Notes: generated from the letters alone by a model not told the origin. A stretch of DNA of 64,000 nucleotides from Certhia americana (GCA_018697195.1 JAGMWU010000041.1:749001-813000); one strand, 5' to 3'; numbered from the stretch's first letter, positions 1-13,390 are shown. Numbers and translations: made by a program.

Positions 1-200
1 AGCAAGTTATTTATTTACAAAGCTGTGCTGGACTGTCTCAGACGCTTGCTCTGTTCAGTGCTGACTGAATCAGCTCATGAGACACAGTAAATTATGTACT
101 GAGTGTTTGCTGCACACAGTGTCTGTTCTGCTCCAGCTGTGAAAATATGTTCAAACGGTGTTTTGTCCTAATCATAACATGACTTTATTCTGTTTCACAG
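1..200 (+). other. EPGN intron, 3' part
   Basis: The window opens inside an EPGN intron. Only the T-rich tract and acceptor before position 201 are recognisable. The preceding exon is outside the window. Confidence 0.7.
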
Positions 201-321
201 TAGATTATATAGAGCAGCCAAAGCTCTTGAAGCTGATGCAGACCTGCCTTGAGGAACACCACAGCTATTGTATCAATGGGCTCTGCGCCTTCCACAGCGA
301 ACTGAGGAAACCCATATGCAA
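201..321 (+). CDS. EPGN: EPGN exon with EGF cysteines 1-4
   Basis: The acceptor AG is at 199-200 after a T-rich stretch, and the donor GTAAGG starts at 322. The first two bases complete a codon from the previous, unseen exon. Then come 39 codons, and the exon ends in phase 2 (AA|G). It carries the first four EGF cysteines ([19 protein letters not shown]). The end phase matches the equivalent exons of EREG and AREG in this window. Confidence 0.9.
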
Positions 322-1216
322 GTAAGGAACACTGCCTATTATATCCTCCTTCAAAAATGGCATTGATTCTTTATGTGCTGCATGTGCAGCTTCACAGTGT
401 CAGTCAGGTATTTGCAGGATTAAAGTCTGGCACAGACCTGAGTGCTGTGGTGCCTCAGGACTGCTAACAAGGCTGTAGTGCTGTGCTAGTGTAAAACAAA
501 GGAAGGGAAAGAGGGAATTCACAGCTTTGTAGGTCACTGCCACGGTGCCATCTCAAATCGCAACTGGTGCTGGAGTAAGTAGTAGAGGAATAAATAGATG
601 TTCACAGTGAGTACTAAGAAGGGAACAGGATCTTCCAACGTATCAGCTACAGCTCCCTTATTCCACAGCCCAATCAGGACTGTGCTGTCCTTACAATTCT
701 CTAGGATACATAGTGGGCAACCTTGGCCTTTGGAGACATTACAGCAGCTAGGGATGAGCAGAGCACGGTGCTCCTGCTCCACACCCTGCACAACAAGGGG
801 ATGTTTAGACTGCATTGCTGCCGTGGCTGCAGTACTCGAGCTAGCTTTAAACTAGATAAACTGGGACAACTGGTAGTCTTGGTGGGGGGAAGAGGGTTCT
901 GGGTGAGCACCCAGGTTCAGCCCTTCCTTGTTTAGACTTCTTGCAATCTGTTTAAAACTGAGGAAAACTAATGTGTGTTTGAAATACAAAGCAAAACAAG
1001 TTCTGAAAATTTTTGCATGATGTCTATTTATTTTGTAGGTGCCTTGCAGGTTATAATGGAGAGAGGTGTGAACATTTAACACTAAATTCATATGCACATA
1101 ATTCCTATGAGCGCTACATTGCTGTGGGAATTGGTGTAGGAATATTGACCAGTGGAATACTCGCCATCATCTACTGCTATGTAAGAAAGAGGTATGAGAA
1201 ATCTGCAACCTTCTGA
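201..1216 (+). CDS. EPGN: Epigen precursor, 3' part (EGF domain and membrane segment)
   Basis: Epigen is an EGFR ligand made as a type I membrane precursor and released by shedding. Two exons are visible, 201-321 and 1039-1191 (or to the stop at 1214-1216). Joined, they give an EGF domain with spacing CX7CX4CX10CXCX8C, including [15 protein letters not shown] and then a hydrophobic segment with IAVGIGVG followed by CYVRKR. Mammalian epigen has closely similar [15 protein letters not shown] and IGIGVG stretches, which separates it from EREG and AREG. The conserved Arg before the sixth Cys and the Leu five residues after it, both receptor contacts in EGF, are present. The signal peptide and pro-region exons lie upstream of the window. 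The 3' end is unresolved: a consensus donor at 1192 suggests a further exon that I could not identify, while reading through gives a short tail ending at 1216. Confidence 0.9.
322..1038 (+). other. EPGN intron inside the EGF domain
   Basis: A 717-base phase-2 intron with consensus donor GTAAGG and acceptor TTTTGTAG. It sits between the codons for EGF cysteines 4 and 5, the same place as EREG intron 3 and AREG intron 3. I see no other feature in it. Confidence 0.85.
1039..1191 (+). CDS. EPGN: EPGN exon with EGF cysteines 5-6 and membrane segment
   Basis: The acceptor TTTTGTAG ends at 1038. The reading frame completes a Lys codon, then gives [10 protein letters not shown] (cysteines 5 and 6), a juxtamembrane stretch, about 22 hydrophobic residues and the stop-transfer CYVRKR. 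A consensus donor (AAGAG|GTATGA) lies at 1192 in phase 2, the same phase used after the membrane exon in EREG and AREG. If the donor is not used, translation ends at TGA 1214-1216 after eight more residues. Confidence 0.85.
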
Positions 1217-4200
1217 TTACATTGCTCTGAATTTCAGTGGGTACAGTTTTGAGGGCACTGGGATTGTGTTTTTGCCTGCTACTAATCTGTGGTGTGATCT
1301 TAAAGGAACTAACACTCTATAATTCTGATTTCTTATCTACCAGTGGGGCCAGTGGTGCAGCTGTCTGAAAAGTGGGGTTCCTCTGGGCTGCCTGTGTGAG
1401 TTAGGGGGCTAGATTTTGGTTCTGTGCAGGCTGCTGCAGTTTGAAGTTTGGCTGATGTAAAGCACGTGACGGTGTCGGTTTTAGATGCAGGAAACTGCAG
1501 TCACCCTACAAAGTGTGCGTGGGCGAGACGGCGCTGTGAAGCCCTGGCGCTGGGACACTCACCAGTTTGCCTGCTGAGGAGGAAGGCGCCTGTGCCATCG
1601 GACAGGTCCCGGCCTCGCTGAGGAGATGAACTCCAGGGAACAGCAGAGGAGCGTGCCGAGGGAGCTCCTGCAGCACTGACAGGCTCTGTGTGTTGTTGAA
1701 GAAAGACTGCCTCTCTTGGGTGAGGGTGGCTCGTGCTCAGGTCCAAGCAGCTAAGGACACTGGCAGGCCTCTTGGCACGGACCTGTGCCTGGTGTTTGCC
1801 GTGGGGAGGACTGGTTGGTTTGAGCTGTTTTCAGTCATTTCAAGTGCTCGTACAGTGTTCTGCTTTGGTCTTTTCTGTGTTTTGTTTTGTTTTCTTCTTC
1901 TCCTGTGGAGGAGAAAAAAAACCTTCCCTCACAGCAGAACCGTGTTCTGGACATCATACACTGACCACCACCCATTTGGTTCTGATTTTGGTGTCCGCTG
2001 GCTGTGTGTGTGGATAAACAGCCTTCTCCCAACCAAACAGTTACCGTTGCTGTGCAGGGCCAAGTATGGGCTTCTGGTGCCATAAAGGACAAAAAATGCT
2101 TTGGACTGAGGAAAATGTCTGGTTCTCGAAACCTTCCTTAAATTAGAATATGGAGAGTAGGCAATTCCTGGAAAATTAGAACATGACACCTCTGGGCATG
2201 GCATGTTCTTGTTTTCATAAGCAAAGCAACCAGATGCCTTTCTCAAAATGGATTATGGAGTGTGCTTTTGACAAAGAATTCTTCCCAAACATCCTATAGC
2301 AGCTCATCAGTTCCATGGAATTTCAGGCAGGACATTGCCTTGCTGCACCCCGATTTCTGCACAAGACTTGAATTGTTACAGAAGCTGGAATTTCGTTATG
2401 AAACGTCACTACAGCTTTTCCCAGGAAACAGACTTTCTATTTATCTATTCCGTTTGCACATTATGGGCACAGTGTGACCACTCACATACGAAAGAAATTA
2501 TTTTAGGGATTCAGTTCCACCCTGGACTAACAGATTCCATATTGGATGCTTGGTTCTGTTCATCTTATCTACAGAGAATTGGGAATGTGGAAAGATTGGG
2601 TTCAGGGACAAGGGAAGAATATTGGTTCTGAAGATGGTGGCACTAACTGGGACTTCTCAATGACAGCTGGAGTGTTTGCCAGTACTGATGTGACTAGAGA
2701 TGGCTCTCAGAGATTTTCATTTCAGCTGTTGCACACTGTAGACTCATCTGCTGTGCTCAGCCATCTACCAGAGAAAGGCAGCTGGTACTTTGAGACCTTG
2801 TGGGGTAATAGCAGCACCTCAGTTCAGGTGCCCTGCTGAAAGCTCAGTTTCTTTGCTATGAGTTAATTTTCACAACAAGGATGCATGTTGTTTGTTGATA
2901 AACCTGTGTATTTGTGAGAATACGGTGACAATGCTGAAATGTCTATGAAAGGTGGGGTTTGAAAGGATAAAGGTGCGTGTGGCACTTGAATGGTCTGAAG
3001 TTCAGGGGCCTTCTCATGTAGGGATCCTGATCAGTAGGTGAGTCATCTAGGCTCTGTGATCCCAGTAAATAAAACAGCACATCACACACTGCTTGGAATC
3101 CCGTGTAACAGAAGGAGCAAGCAGGATATGCACACACAAAAAGGATTGCTGGTGAGGAATGGATGGACACCAGTCCTTTCCTCTGTGTGTTGGCACCAGC
3201 ATTTTCTGACTCTCAGCCTTTTTGTCCTTTTTATCTCCAGACACATCTTCAAATCTTTGCACTGTTTGCTCCTTTTCATTCTTCTGACCTTTTCTTAGGT
3301 TCTACTGCTGGATAACTTGTGCTCTTCACAGTCTTCAGGTCAGCTTTCCATAGTGGCCCTAACATTTTCTGTCACACGTCTGTGATGAGAGGGCAGTTAG
3401 ATGTAAATTACAGTCTGCACATCCTCCCAAACAAAAAACACCCTTCACCCGTCTCACATGGAAATCGAAAATGTGCGTGTTATTAGGAAAACACAGGGGA
3501 GAGATCTTTCTCATTGGTCTCTGAAGAAAATTGTAGAGCTGAATATCCAAAGGATGAAAAGCCTTAGAGTTTTTGTCACGTGAGTAAATCTCCCTCTCCC
3601 CAGTGACTTGTCTCTTCCTCACTCACACTGCCCGTGTTGGATTCACTTCCCAAGGATCAGCCCTTCTCCACTGCAGAGGGTGTGTCTGGGAGCAGACACA
3701 TACCCTCCACAACTGGCTCAGGGGCTACTTGCACTTGTCACAGAAGTTCTCAGGGCATGAGTTGGAACAACTGGACCTCACCTTGCCCAAAGAAAACTGT
3801 TGGAGAGAGATGCATTTTGTTTTTCATGTCCTCTCGCTGATGTTTGTTACATCCTTTGTGTACCAGAGGCCAAGCAGGTCCCCTGCAGGATATGCAAGTG
3901 CCTCTTTAGTGGTATTTACTCATTGCAGTGAGACATTTTGTACCTACAGCAACATACACTGACTTCATTTTTTCAATGTTTGGTTACACATAAGTGAAAA
4001 GGAAGGTCTACTTAAGGGGCACAATTAAGCAAGAGACTACATAGTGAAACATGCTGGCTTTCAGGCCCGAGGTGGCTTTGGAAGTGAGAGTATGCTGATA
4101 TTTGTCTGCTAGTGGAAGAAAAACTGGAGGGTGAAACAATAGATGAGCCTGTACTATGCAAAATGAGACTTTGTGTCAGGGCAGAATGAGAATAAAAGGG

Positions 4201-5327
4201 AAAGGTGAAGATGGGAAGAAGGTAAGGCAGGAAGGAAGGAGGGAAAAAAGAAGATGCTTGCTCTATTTTTCTTTTTCTTTTTCCAAGTGATGTCATGGCT
4301 TCCAGCACTGGGTTCCTCACCCACCTGGGTGCTGTGTGCCCCATCGCTGCCTGCTTGACTCACGGTGCACTTTGCTGAGGGAATCTGCGTGGCCTCAGAT
4401 CGCTGAGCCCTGCCTTGATAAGTGACAGATGCTGCCAGCCTGGAATGGTGTGTTGCTGCTTACGGTGCTGAATTTCCTGCAGAACCGGCCTGTCAGAGGA
4501 TCAGGATCATCTTTCTGAGCTCATTTATCACACAGACTCTTTCTGTAGTGGCATAATTAAGAAAGTCGTAAGCTTCTCTTTCCTGTTCCAGCTGCACGTG
4601 CCAAAAGCTGTCATTTTAAGAGGAGCCCCTGCGTTTGTGTGACTTTTAGGCAGGGCTGCCTCAGCTGTGAGGGGCAGCAGCTCAGCAGGGCCAAGCCACA
4701 GATGCCAAAGATGGGAATCTTCCTTTCTGAAGGACAGTGCACTTGCCCTGTGAATGATCCAGGCTGGTGGAACCACACTGGTTTTTCCTGCAGCATGTCT
4801 CTCAAGCTGAGTTGCCCTGAAGCTACCCAGCCCTGATCCTGCTTCACTGGCATCTGCAGCCACTGTGCAGGTGTGCTGTGCTGCCACTGGAACCTCTTCC
4901 CTGAATTCAACTCCCATTTTCTGCTCAGGTGTGTGGGTGGCCTGCAGTTTTCCTGATCCCAGCAAGGTCTGTTTCAAACAGTGAGACAGAAGCCTGGGGA
5001 AAAGATAGCTTTAAAGACACTAGTTTTGGAGGGGAGTGTAAGGAGGTGGATGATGCTCTAAGTGTGCAGTGTCCCTGTCCTGCCTACCAGGACACACTGG
5101 TGGCAGGCAGGCAGGAGACAGTTTTTCCTTGGAGATTTTCTCTTACTCATAGTAAGTCACAGTATATTTGGATAATGACACACCAAGGTTTCTTCTCCAT
5201 TCCACTTCCAGTAAAAGTACAAATCTGGTTTGTGCTGCTACAGCAGTGCAGTCCTGCCTTGTGTTTGTGTACTAAGAGCTAGCTGTGAAACTGGTTACTT
5301 CTTAGTGACTCTCAACTTCATATGAAA

Positions 5328-5420
5328 GATGAAACCAAAACAAAAGCCCCCAAAAAAACCCACCCCAACTCTCCCCTCCCTCCCAAAAAACCTCAGTGCC
5401 AAAAATCAAACACAAAAAAT
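5328..5420. repeat. C/A-rich low-complexity tract
   Basis: Runs of A and C alternate over about 90 bases, with CCCCCAAAAAAACCCACCCC as its core. This is simple sequence with no coding potential. Confidence 0.7.
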
Positions 5421-7734
5421 TACGTTCCTCTCAGCAAAATTCAGCTTTTAATTCTTTACAGCCGTTAGATGTTTTGTTTCATTTCTGGTCCATGAAGTAC
5501 ACTGTAGGTGGCAAACTATCCCGTAAGGAGAAGGCTAATTTGGCAAGGTAATTGATTTCATAATTAAGTTCAGAATATCTCCTGTCACCCCTGAAGGTTA
5601 CAGTTCTAAATGGGTTGCTTTTAGACCATCCCTACGAAGCAAGGCTTTAAGAATGATGTCCTGTGGAGAACTAGAACAAGGAGGGGCTAAAGTCATATGC
5701 TGGAGAGACATCAACTTCACACCTTTTTAAAAAGTAGATCGTTGTTCTGTGAGTTCTTTTAAGAAATGTTGATGGGGTAGATCAATAACACAGTAAGTGT
5801 TGAGAGAGGGGAAACATGAGTCAGATTTGGTAAAATGCAAGTTTGATAACAAACAGCAAGAGCTTCTTTTTGAATATTCATTTCATTTCTCCCTCTCATG
5901 TGATGTGAGTGCAGATTTTGTGTTTGTGTTTTAACTTTTAGAGCTGTTCTGAAAAGTACCCTGGCAAAGTGTGTTTGAAACCAGACAATTTGCACGATGC
6001 AGATAAATAATCTGAAGGTTGGATTCAGTCAGTTCCAGCCTTGTCATAGGCAGGGTCTTCAAAGCCTTGCTGATTTCAGTGAATGCTGGCACGGAACCCG
6101 GTGCTGGCTGCTCTTACCTGTCCTGAGCTTTGCTCAGAACAGGGAAACGCCTGTAGAGGTCCCTATTGTACTGCAAATCCAGGAAACCACTCGGGACTCC
6201 TCCTTTATGACCCAGTTAAGAAACAAACAAAAAAAAGTGCAGGTACTCATTAAAATCTCAGTGTAAGTAGTCATTAATTATCATGACAGCAATAAAATCT
6301 TGTACTCTGACTAGACTTGGGGCTGCCCCTACTCTCGCTGAAGTGAGTGGAAGCGAGAGCAGGTTCTGTGAGCAGCAGCAGCCGGTGGTGAGCTGGAGGA
6401 GGTGTGCACAGGGGGAACTGTTCCCTGGGCTGCCTTGGGAGCACTCACACCCCGGGCCCTTGTGGCTCTCGGCTGCACAGGTGGGAAGAGCTCATTCTGT
6501 GTGGCTGCCAGGGTTGGGAGCTGGGGCACGGGCTGGTTTTGGTTGAGAGCAAGGTTTGACTTGGTATGAAGCCCATGGCCTGTGGGCAAGCAAACCACTA
6601 AATGAGAGGTTGCTCGAGTCAAATTAAAATTCTAATTCCGTTTTTCATAAGTATAAGCATGAAAATAGCCTGTGAGACACAGTTTCACAGACAAATTAGG
6701 GTTAAAACTGCTTGGAATGCTTATTCTCTGAAGCAGTTTGGGATGAGCTGAACTTGGTTGTTGAGGTGTGCCTTGCAGAGCCATTCTGGGAGAGTTTTCC
6801 ATTTGATGGTTTGGGGGTTTTGCCCTGTTATGGAATTAGGGTCTTCTGTGAATGGTCACCTGCCTTAGCTCTGGGCTCAGTTTTCTAATTCATAAAAAAG
6901 TTGAAGGGATCCAGAGGTGAGGTTTTGATTCATGTCTAAGACTGAGTCACTCAGATGCTGATTTTTAATCAAAACTTCTTGTTGAATTTATCTGGTGAAT
7001 ATTTACAAGGAAATTTCCTTGTATAGATTGTCCAATGGCATTTCTTTATGAGGGTATTTTGTCCTTTAATAAGCAAAAAAACCCAGTTTACTGCGTTTTG
7101 AATACCTGATACTCAAATGCCAGGTGTGTATCCTTGCTAGGACTGACCAAAAAATGTGGCATGGCAGCATTGCCCTTTGCTGATGGGAGCCAGGCTGATG
7201 GAGAGGCAGCCTGAGGTGCCCAGTGTGGGAGAGCTTCCCAAGCAGGGTATGTCTGTGAGCCCAGAGCTGTGTCCACACCTGCTGCCTTAGGCCTGACTTG
7301 CTCCTGGATGCCCAGTTTCTGGAGCACTAGTGCTTTGTGCCAGTTCATCTGATATCACCTCCAGCTTCCCAAGACAAGGGGAGCATTACGATCCAGTTAG
7401 AGGAGTGTGAGAGCATGGGCCCTGTCATGCCAAATCTGTTATGCTCTTTGCCTTTTTTTTAAATTGTTATTCAGGTTTTCTGGTTTGGGGAGCACAGGGA
7501 ATGCAAGAACCCTTCCTTTCTCCTCCTTGTCCAAGGCTGTTGTGCAGAGGGACCTCTCCACAGCTCCCTCTGGCAAACAGCACAGCCAGGCTTAAGACAC
7601 GAGAGACCCGAGCTTTGCAATGTCTGAGCTACTCGGACAAAGCTAATTTGTTTGACATCACTTCGGTACGTAGGGCTAAGTCTGTTTATGTCCCATTGTT
7701 ATGGCAAATCCCAGGATGAAGGGCATTTTCTCGA

Positions 7735-7940
7735 CTCCTGCCGGCCGTTTGGCAGAGCGCGGCAGCGGAATGGGCCGTGAGCGCTGTTCCGGGAATCCTT
7801 TGAATTCTGCCTTCGGAGATGCCGAATTCAAAGGATGTGGGGCAACGGCCGGGCTCGCAGGGAGCTGTGGCAGCTTCACCGCAGGGAGGACCCGAGCGCT
7901 TCCCTGGAGTGCATCCCTGACCTGCCAGCTGGGCAGCCCA
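7735..7940. promoter_or_regulatory. Isolated CpG-rich patch, possible regulatory element
   Basis: CpG dinucleotides are frequent here, unlike the CpG-poor flanks, and the patch contains a perfect 13-bp inverted repeat. It lies about 13 kb upstream of EREG and 6.5 kb past the known EPGN exons. CpG-dense islands in vertebrates often mark promoters or enhancers, but no TATA box or credible first exon could be assigned. The open frames across it on both strands are probably by-products of base composition. Confidence 0.35.
7795..7836. repeat. Perfect 13-bp inverted repeat
   Basis: ATCCTTTGAATTC at 7795-7807 is the exact reverse complement of GAATTCAAAGGAT at 7824-7836, with a 16-base spacer. It could form a stem-loop or act as a pair of protein-binding half-sites. 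The function is unknown. Confidence 0.8.
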
Positions 7941-10900
7941 GCAGCCACCTCTGGGCGGGGGAAGCAGGACGGGGTGAGTCTGACACGGGGTGGGAGGGGG
8001 ACCATGAGTTACAGGCCGTGCCAGAACATGCAAGATTTGGCTGAGAATTTTGTGGTTTTCCCTTACTTTTCAAGCCTGTGGCATTGCATGGTCACGGGCG
8101 TTTCTTGCAGGGATGCTCTTCAGGAAAGGAAACTTAAGGAGGGCCTCCAAGTGGCCTTGTCTGTGTTTGTGATTTTTGGAAACTCAACATCTCAGGTGCT
8201 GAGTTTTTGGGTCTAAGTCTTTGTAGTTCTGACACGGTACTTTGGTAGCTTAATCTGCCTCGTGTCTCAGGATAGATGACTCCTGCTGTTGTCCAAGCAG
8301 TGCCCTCTCAGGCCGTCCGGGTTTGCTGGAGCAAACATGCCCTGAAACACAGGCAAGACTCCCAAGGAGCTGAAAGAGAGGAAATTCTCTTGCCCTTTTC
8401 CCTTGCCTTGTTAATGCTTCTCTTGACTTCTTTGGTGGCACGTTCACGATGTCTCTTGTGCAAATAGATATGAAAGTTCTCCCTCAGGCACTTCTCAGCC
8501 ATCTCCTCAATTCCTTTCTCCATAACTAATGACGTTTTCCATCAAGATTACAGCAGGAAAGAAATGTTCTCTATGGGCTAGGTGCTCCCCTGTGCGTGAA
8601 AAGTGTGTGCAGGAGCCAAGAAACACCAGGAGTTTCTTCCTGATTGTTCCCAAGAAGAATGGAGAGTGACGCAGGGGAAGAGCATGACCTTGTACCAACA
8701 CACACTCTCCAAGATCTGAACAGAGGTGTCCATGCTCTCAGCATGACAGTGAGGGAGGGCTGACCCAGTTGGGTGTCCCCTTGAATTCATCCCTGACCTT
8801 TTTCTTCTGGGCCAGTGGAGTTCCTTTCAGCCTCATCCTCCCTGGCCTACCCAAAAGAGGTGTCTCCCCTCCAGAAGCAGGTGCCCTCATGTAATTCAGG
8901 TGCCACATTCAAACTGACTCCTGAAAGGACTTGAAAAGATGATTCAAAGCAAGGGTTAGTTTGGTTGCTTTTTAAACCGTTAAGGATTTATGAAATGTAC
9001 TGGTGGAATGCCTCCACTGAAGGCTTTTCAAGACAATCATAAAGTAGGGCTCTGTGATTTTCCCAATCAGCTCTGGCCTAACTCCAAGCCCTGCTGCAGG
9101 CTGTAAGAAAGCATTTGTTGTCTTCAGTTGGGTGCAGACTCAGGCTACTAGCACTGCCTTCAGTCCATGGGTATTTGGGTGTTTATGGCTTTTGAGTGCT
9201 ATGGAATTCTTAAAAATTTCTATTTGTTTGGGGTGGTTTCTTGGGTGAGAAGTACCATGATATGTAAGAAGAGCAAGGTGATGAGAGGTACAAGCCAATG
9301 TGACACCTGGTGACAGCAGCTCAGAGATGTAAGTGTGCCTTGAATGCTACTTGAAGGTTAAAAGCCCTGGGTGGAGGAGGAAACTCAGGGGCACTTGGCC
9401 CTGTGTGTCTATGTGTATAGGCATACTTTGGGTAAAGCCTGCTGAAGTCCTGGACTGCCACAGCATTCCTGGGAACTGCGCATTGTCTGTAATTTCAGTG
9501 AATTGAAGTGAGACTGCTTCTCTCAATACAAATAGTTCTGTGTATGTGCACTGAAAGAAAACATGGCACAGGTGGGAGACAAATTCCCTTTGTCTTCCAA
9601 ACTTTGGAATGCATTTGTTTAAGACTGTGCTTTGCTTCATTATTTGCATATCCTTCCTTCAGCACTGAAGCTGTGTGCTGAATTCCTATTATGCCAAATG
9701 ATATTTTCTGTGATCTGTGTCCAGGTGACATGGAAAAACATAGTCAAATATTGACAGAGGTGCCCTGTATGCGTCTGATAAAAAATCTCTGACTTTAATG
9801 TGCATACCATACCTTGTGCTGATGAAGAACTGAGGCTTTGCCCTAGATATCAGGTGGCTTGGTAATGTTGAACAGCAAGTTTGTCTTTATTTCTCATAAA
9901 AATAATCTTTGTTGACCTAGAGCTTGGGTTCATGCAGATCAGTACATGTGCAGAAAGCCCTGCAGAAAACATTCCATTATCCTTCAAAAAACTCAGTGAA
10001 ACCCAAACCCCACCAATGAGGGGAGAGTAGGACCCCTTGTACCCCCTGCCATGTCCCTCCTGCGGCCCATGGAGGGTTTGGAGTGGGGGGCTCTGCCCTG
10101 GCACAGGGGCAGGTCTGTATGGAAAAAGTGCAGATCAGGGCCTGCACAATCTTCTTATTCTGCACCAGAGCTTTAGTCCAGTCCTTTCCACATGCAAATT
10201 CCCTCAGGGTCTGTGGTCCCTCACAGAAAGCAAAACTGATAGAAATGACAATTAATATAAATAATAATAAATTACAGTTCCATATGATTTAATGAAAGTC
10301 ACTGCCAAACAAGTCCAAACTGAGGTTTGTTTCCATGTATCACGAACAGTAAGATGGTACAAAAGCAGCTTGATCTGCTTCAGGTGGCCTGCTAGGTCAG
10401 AGGCTTGAGCTTGAACATGGCTCCTATTTCTTTTGTAAAGCAACAAGCTCCCTGGGTGCCCTGCAGGAGCTGAACATGTATTTAGCCTGTGCTAAGGGTG
10501 AGCAAGCAACAAAAGGAATAGCACAGATTGTTGGGCTGAGCCTGCTGTGCACAGGGTCTGATGTGTCCCAGGGTAAGCAGGCCCAAGGGACAGAGTGGTC
10601 CTGGCATGGGAATATAATGGACCTGATGGTTTTCCACTCTTAAATCTCTCTCTGTGGTCACGTTTAAATTTCCCTTCTCCCGCAGTACAGGTCAGGACGG
10701 CAGCATCAGGAACAGGAGCCTGGGAGGCAGCAGTGCTGCTCTGGCTCAGCACCCACAGAGGAAGTGATCCACGAGAAGGGCAGGAGTGGAGTACAGGGAC
10801 AAAGGCAGGAGTCTCTGCCTCTGCACATTTCCGGTAAGTTGCAGACTCTGTGCCTGCCTCCCTGTTGCCATCAGACAAATATCCAAATAGCTACCTGGAT

Positions 10901-13364
10901 GCCACGGGGATTAAAGTGTTACAGACTTTGAAGGTAGTTCAGAGATGCTGGGGTATGGTAAGCTGACGCTTAGTCCATACATCCATACGTAGCACTTTGC
11001 ATCTGTAAAACCAGCAGTGTGAACTCTAGGGGAAGCGGGCAAGGTTGCAGTAGCCAGCTGGAATTATCCAGCTGAAATTATCTGAAGACTCCCTTGGGCT
11101 GTCACGCTGCAGAGAAAGTGGAGCCTTCTCTGCCTCTGCTTTTGCTTTTGCTCCTTGCCTCCTTCAGCCCTGCCATCCATAAACAACTGGGGGGAGTTTC
11201 GGGTGTTACCAATTTTAATAAAGTGGTTTTAAGAATGTTTTGCCTCTCCAGAGCTTTCATAACATATAGTAATAGAGGCGCTTGGCAGGAGGAGTAAAGC
11301 AAATTGCTCCTACCCTCCCTTAGCATGCGGTAAGCCGTGTGTGTCCCAGCAGCCACGTGACTGAAAGTCTAAGCACGGCGCAGCACCTGGGAAGCTGGGA
11401 ATGCCCGTGTGAAACACGCAGGCTCTCTGTCCTGCACAGAAGCACCAGCCTCTGCTCTCCCACACTCACTGGGCCCATGATCTCTGCCAACTTGTGCAGT
11501 TCCCTGGAACTGCTTATTTTGGAGACGATGGGGAATGTTCTGTCACTGGGGATGTACATCCTTGCACCACGGTTTACTCTAAGCCTTAATTTTCTTTGCT
11601 TTTGAGGGCTTGCATCAGACTGTCAGGCACTATTGAGCAGAGACATTTGTGTTTATCTGCCTACCTAGTAAGGGAAAGGTAAGCAGTTTTTATGCTTCAA
11701 ATGCCTCTCATATTTCCCCAAGGGCATTTAGTTATCTCGTTCCTTGGCTGTAGGTACAGTTGTAGTGGGTGTAAGTTACAGCTTCCTCCTGCTCTATCTG
11801 CCAAGCAATCTGGATCCCAGCTGAGTTTATAGTGCAGTATGCAGAGATCTACCTTAGAACAAGTAGGGTCAGGGCTTCACACTACTGCCTTTTCCCCCTT
11901 GTTTTAGATTAAACAAGTTCCTGATCATTTCCTTTATAGCGAACACCTATTTCAGGTGCAGCTGCTGCTGTTCCAGTGGTGCTAATGATGGGTTAGAGGG
12001 GTGAAACACAGGCCTGACATTTCCAGGTGACAGCAAGGGTGACACCAGAGCAGTCTGTGCCACTCTAGGGAGCAGAGGAGAAGAATATGGTGTCCTGTCT
12101 AGGAAGGTTTTTTGGGAAGACCACTGGGGTTATGCTGAGAATCAGACAGAAATGAGACTTGTGGTTTTCTCTTGCTTGTGACATGGCATACAAGTCTGGT
12201 CCTTTTAGCCAAAGTCTGGGGGAAGTAGCTGAATGCTTTGCTGGCATCTGACCTGATGCTACCATGACTGTAGCCTGGAGTTAATTCTTCAAGGCACTTG
12301 TTTTCGGAGCTAAGGAAGTCCTGTCAGACTGCTTGGCTTCAGCACGGTCCCAGTAGTGGTTGTGAAGGAGCAGTGACTCAACTTGGTGCTTCTACCTCTA
12401 CACCAAGAGCTCTTAGTGTTGCTCTTCTATTTGCTTCCAAGCAAGAGGGAGCTTCCCTCTGCATGAGAGCAATTCCTGCATCCCTCAGAGCTGGCTACCC
12501 AGTTAGTCAAATATGAGCCAACCAGGAGAGGTGTGCCTTGCTTTTAATAAAGTCTTTAGCTGACAGGAAACTTGGAGCTTCTCTCTGTCTCTGCTGGAAG
12601 GTTCTGTCCTGAGATGCACTGCCAAAACATGGGAGTTTGGTGTTATGACTTCTTCTTGAAAGGTGTCTTCAGATTTACTGCAGAAAATTTGCTGATACAG
12701 ACAGGTATCTAGTAACTGACCATCAAAAAACCCTATTCTGCAACACTGAAGAGACTCACAGGAAAATTTAGATTTTTCTCCGTGTGTAACTATCTTCATT
12801 CAGCTGGAATAGATTGTTTATATGAAAGAGGAAAAAATTCTACCTCTAGGTAAGATGTGGCAACAAGCATTCTTGTCAGTGAGTCCCTTACTTTCTCTAC
12901 CTGAACCAGCACTACACAGCATAAACCTCTGGGAAATAATGCCAACAGTAATGTATCATTGCTCTGATTTAAAATTCTCCAGCAAATGCTCTCCAAATGC
13001 ACCAACTCTAAACACAATTTCTAGAAGCCATGAAGTAGAAGTCTTGGTATGTAGTACCATGAGAGGCAATGTGTGGTCAGTACGGGTTGTGCAACATTAC
13101 CAGTGAAGCCGCAGGAGAGAGAGACAGACTGGCTGCAGGCGGGCATGTATCAAACTGGTCAAGTGCAGCTGAGGGGCTTCTGACAGGCTATTTACAAACT
13201 GGTGATATCCTGTTTATGGGAGCCACGTAAACAATCAAAGGCCATTGCCCAAAGGCTCCACTGTTGCTCAGATCTGCGTAAAGGACAGTTCCGACGCGAG
13301 CGATGCAGTCGGCGGCTCTGATGGCGTGACGCAGCAATCAAAGCTGCTCCGCTGCAATTAAATG

Positions 13365-13390
13365 TGCGCAGCGATGCGCAGCGATGCACA
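13365..13390. repeat. Short CpG-bearing 10-bp tandem repeat
   Basis: TGCGCAGCGA occurs twice in tandem at 13365-13384, followed by the decayed partial copy TGCACAG. The surrounding 13.27-13.43 kb is richer in CpG than its flanks. Confidence 0.65.

Noticed and set aside
3234..3298. Possible EPGN last exon after a TTTTTATCTCCAG acceptor
   Set aside because: Phase fits, but the peptide is hydrophobic (HCLLLFILLTF) and unlike the polar tail of mammalian epigen.
5511..5523. CTCF-like motif ACTGTAGGTGGCA
   Set aside because: Two mismatches in core positions; too weak to list as a site.
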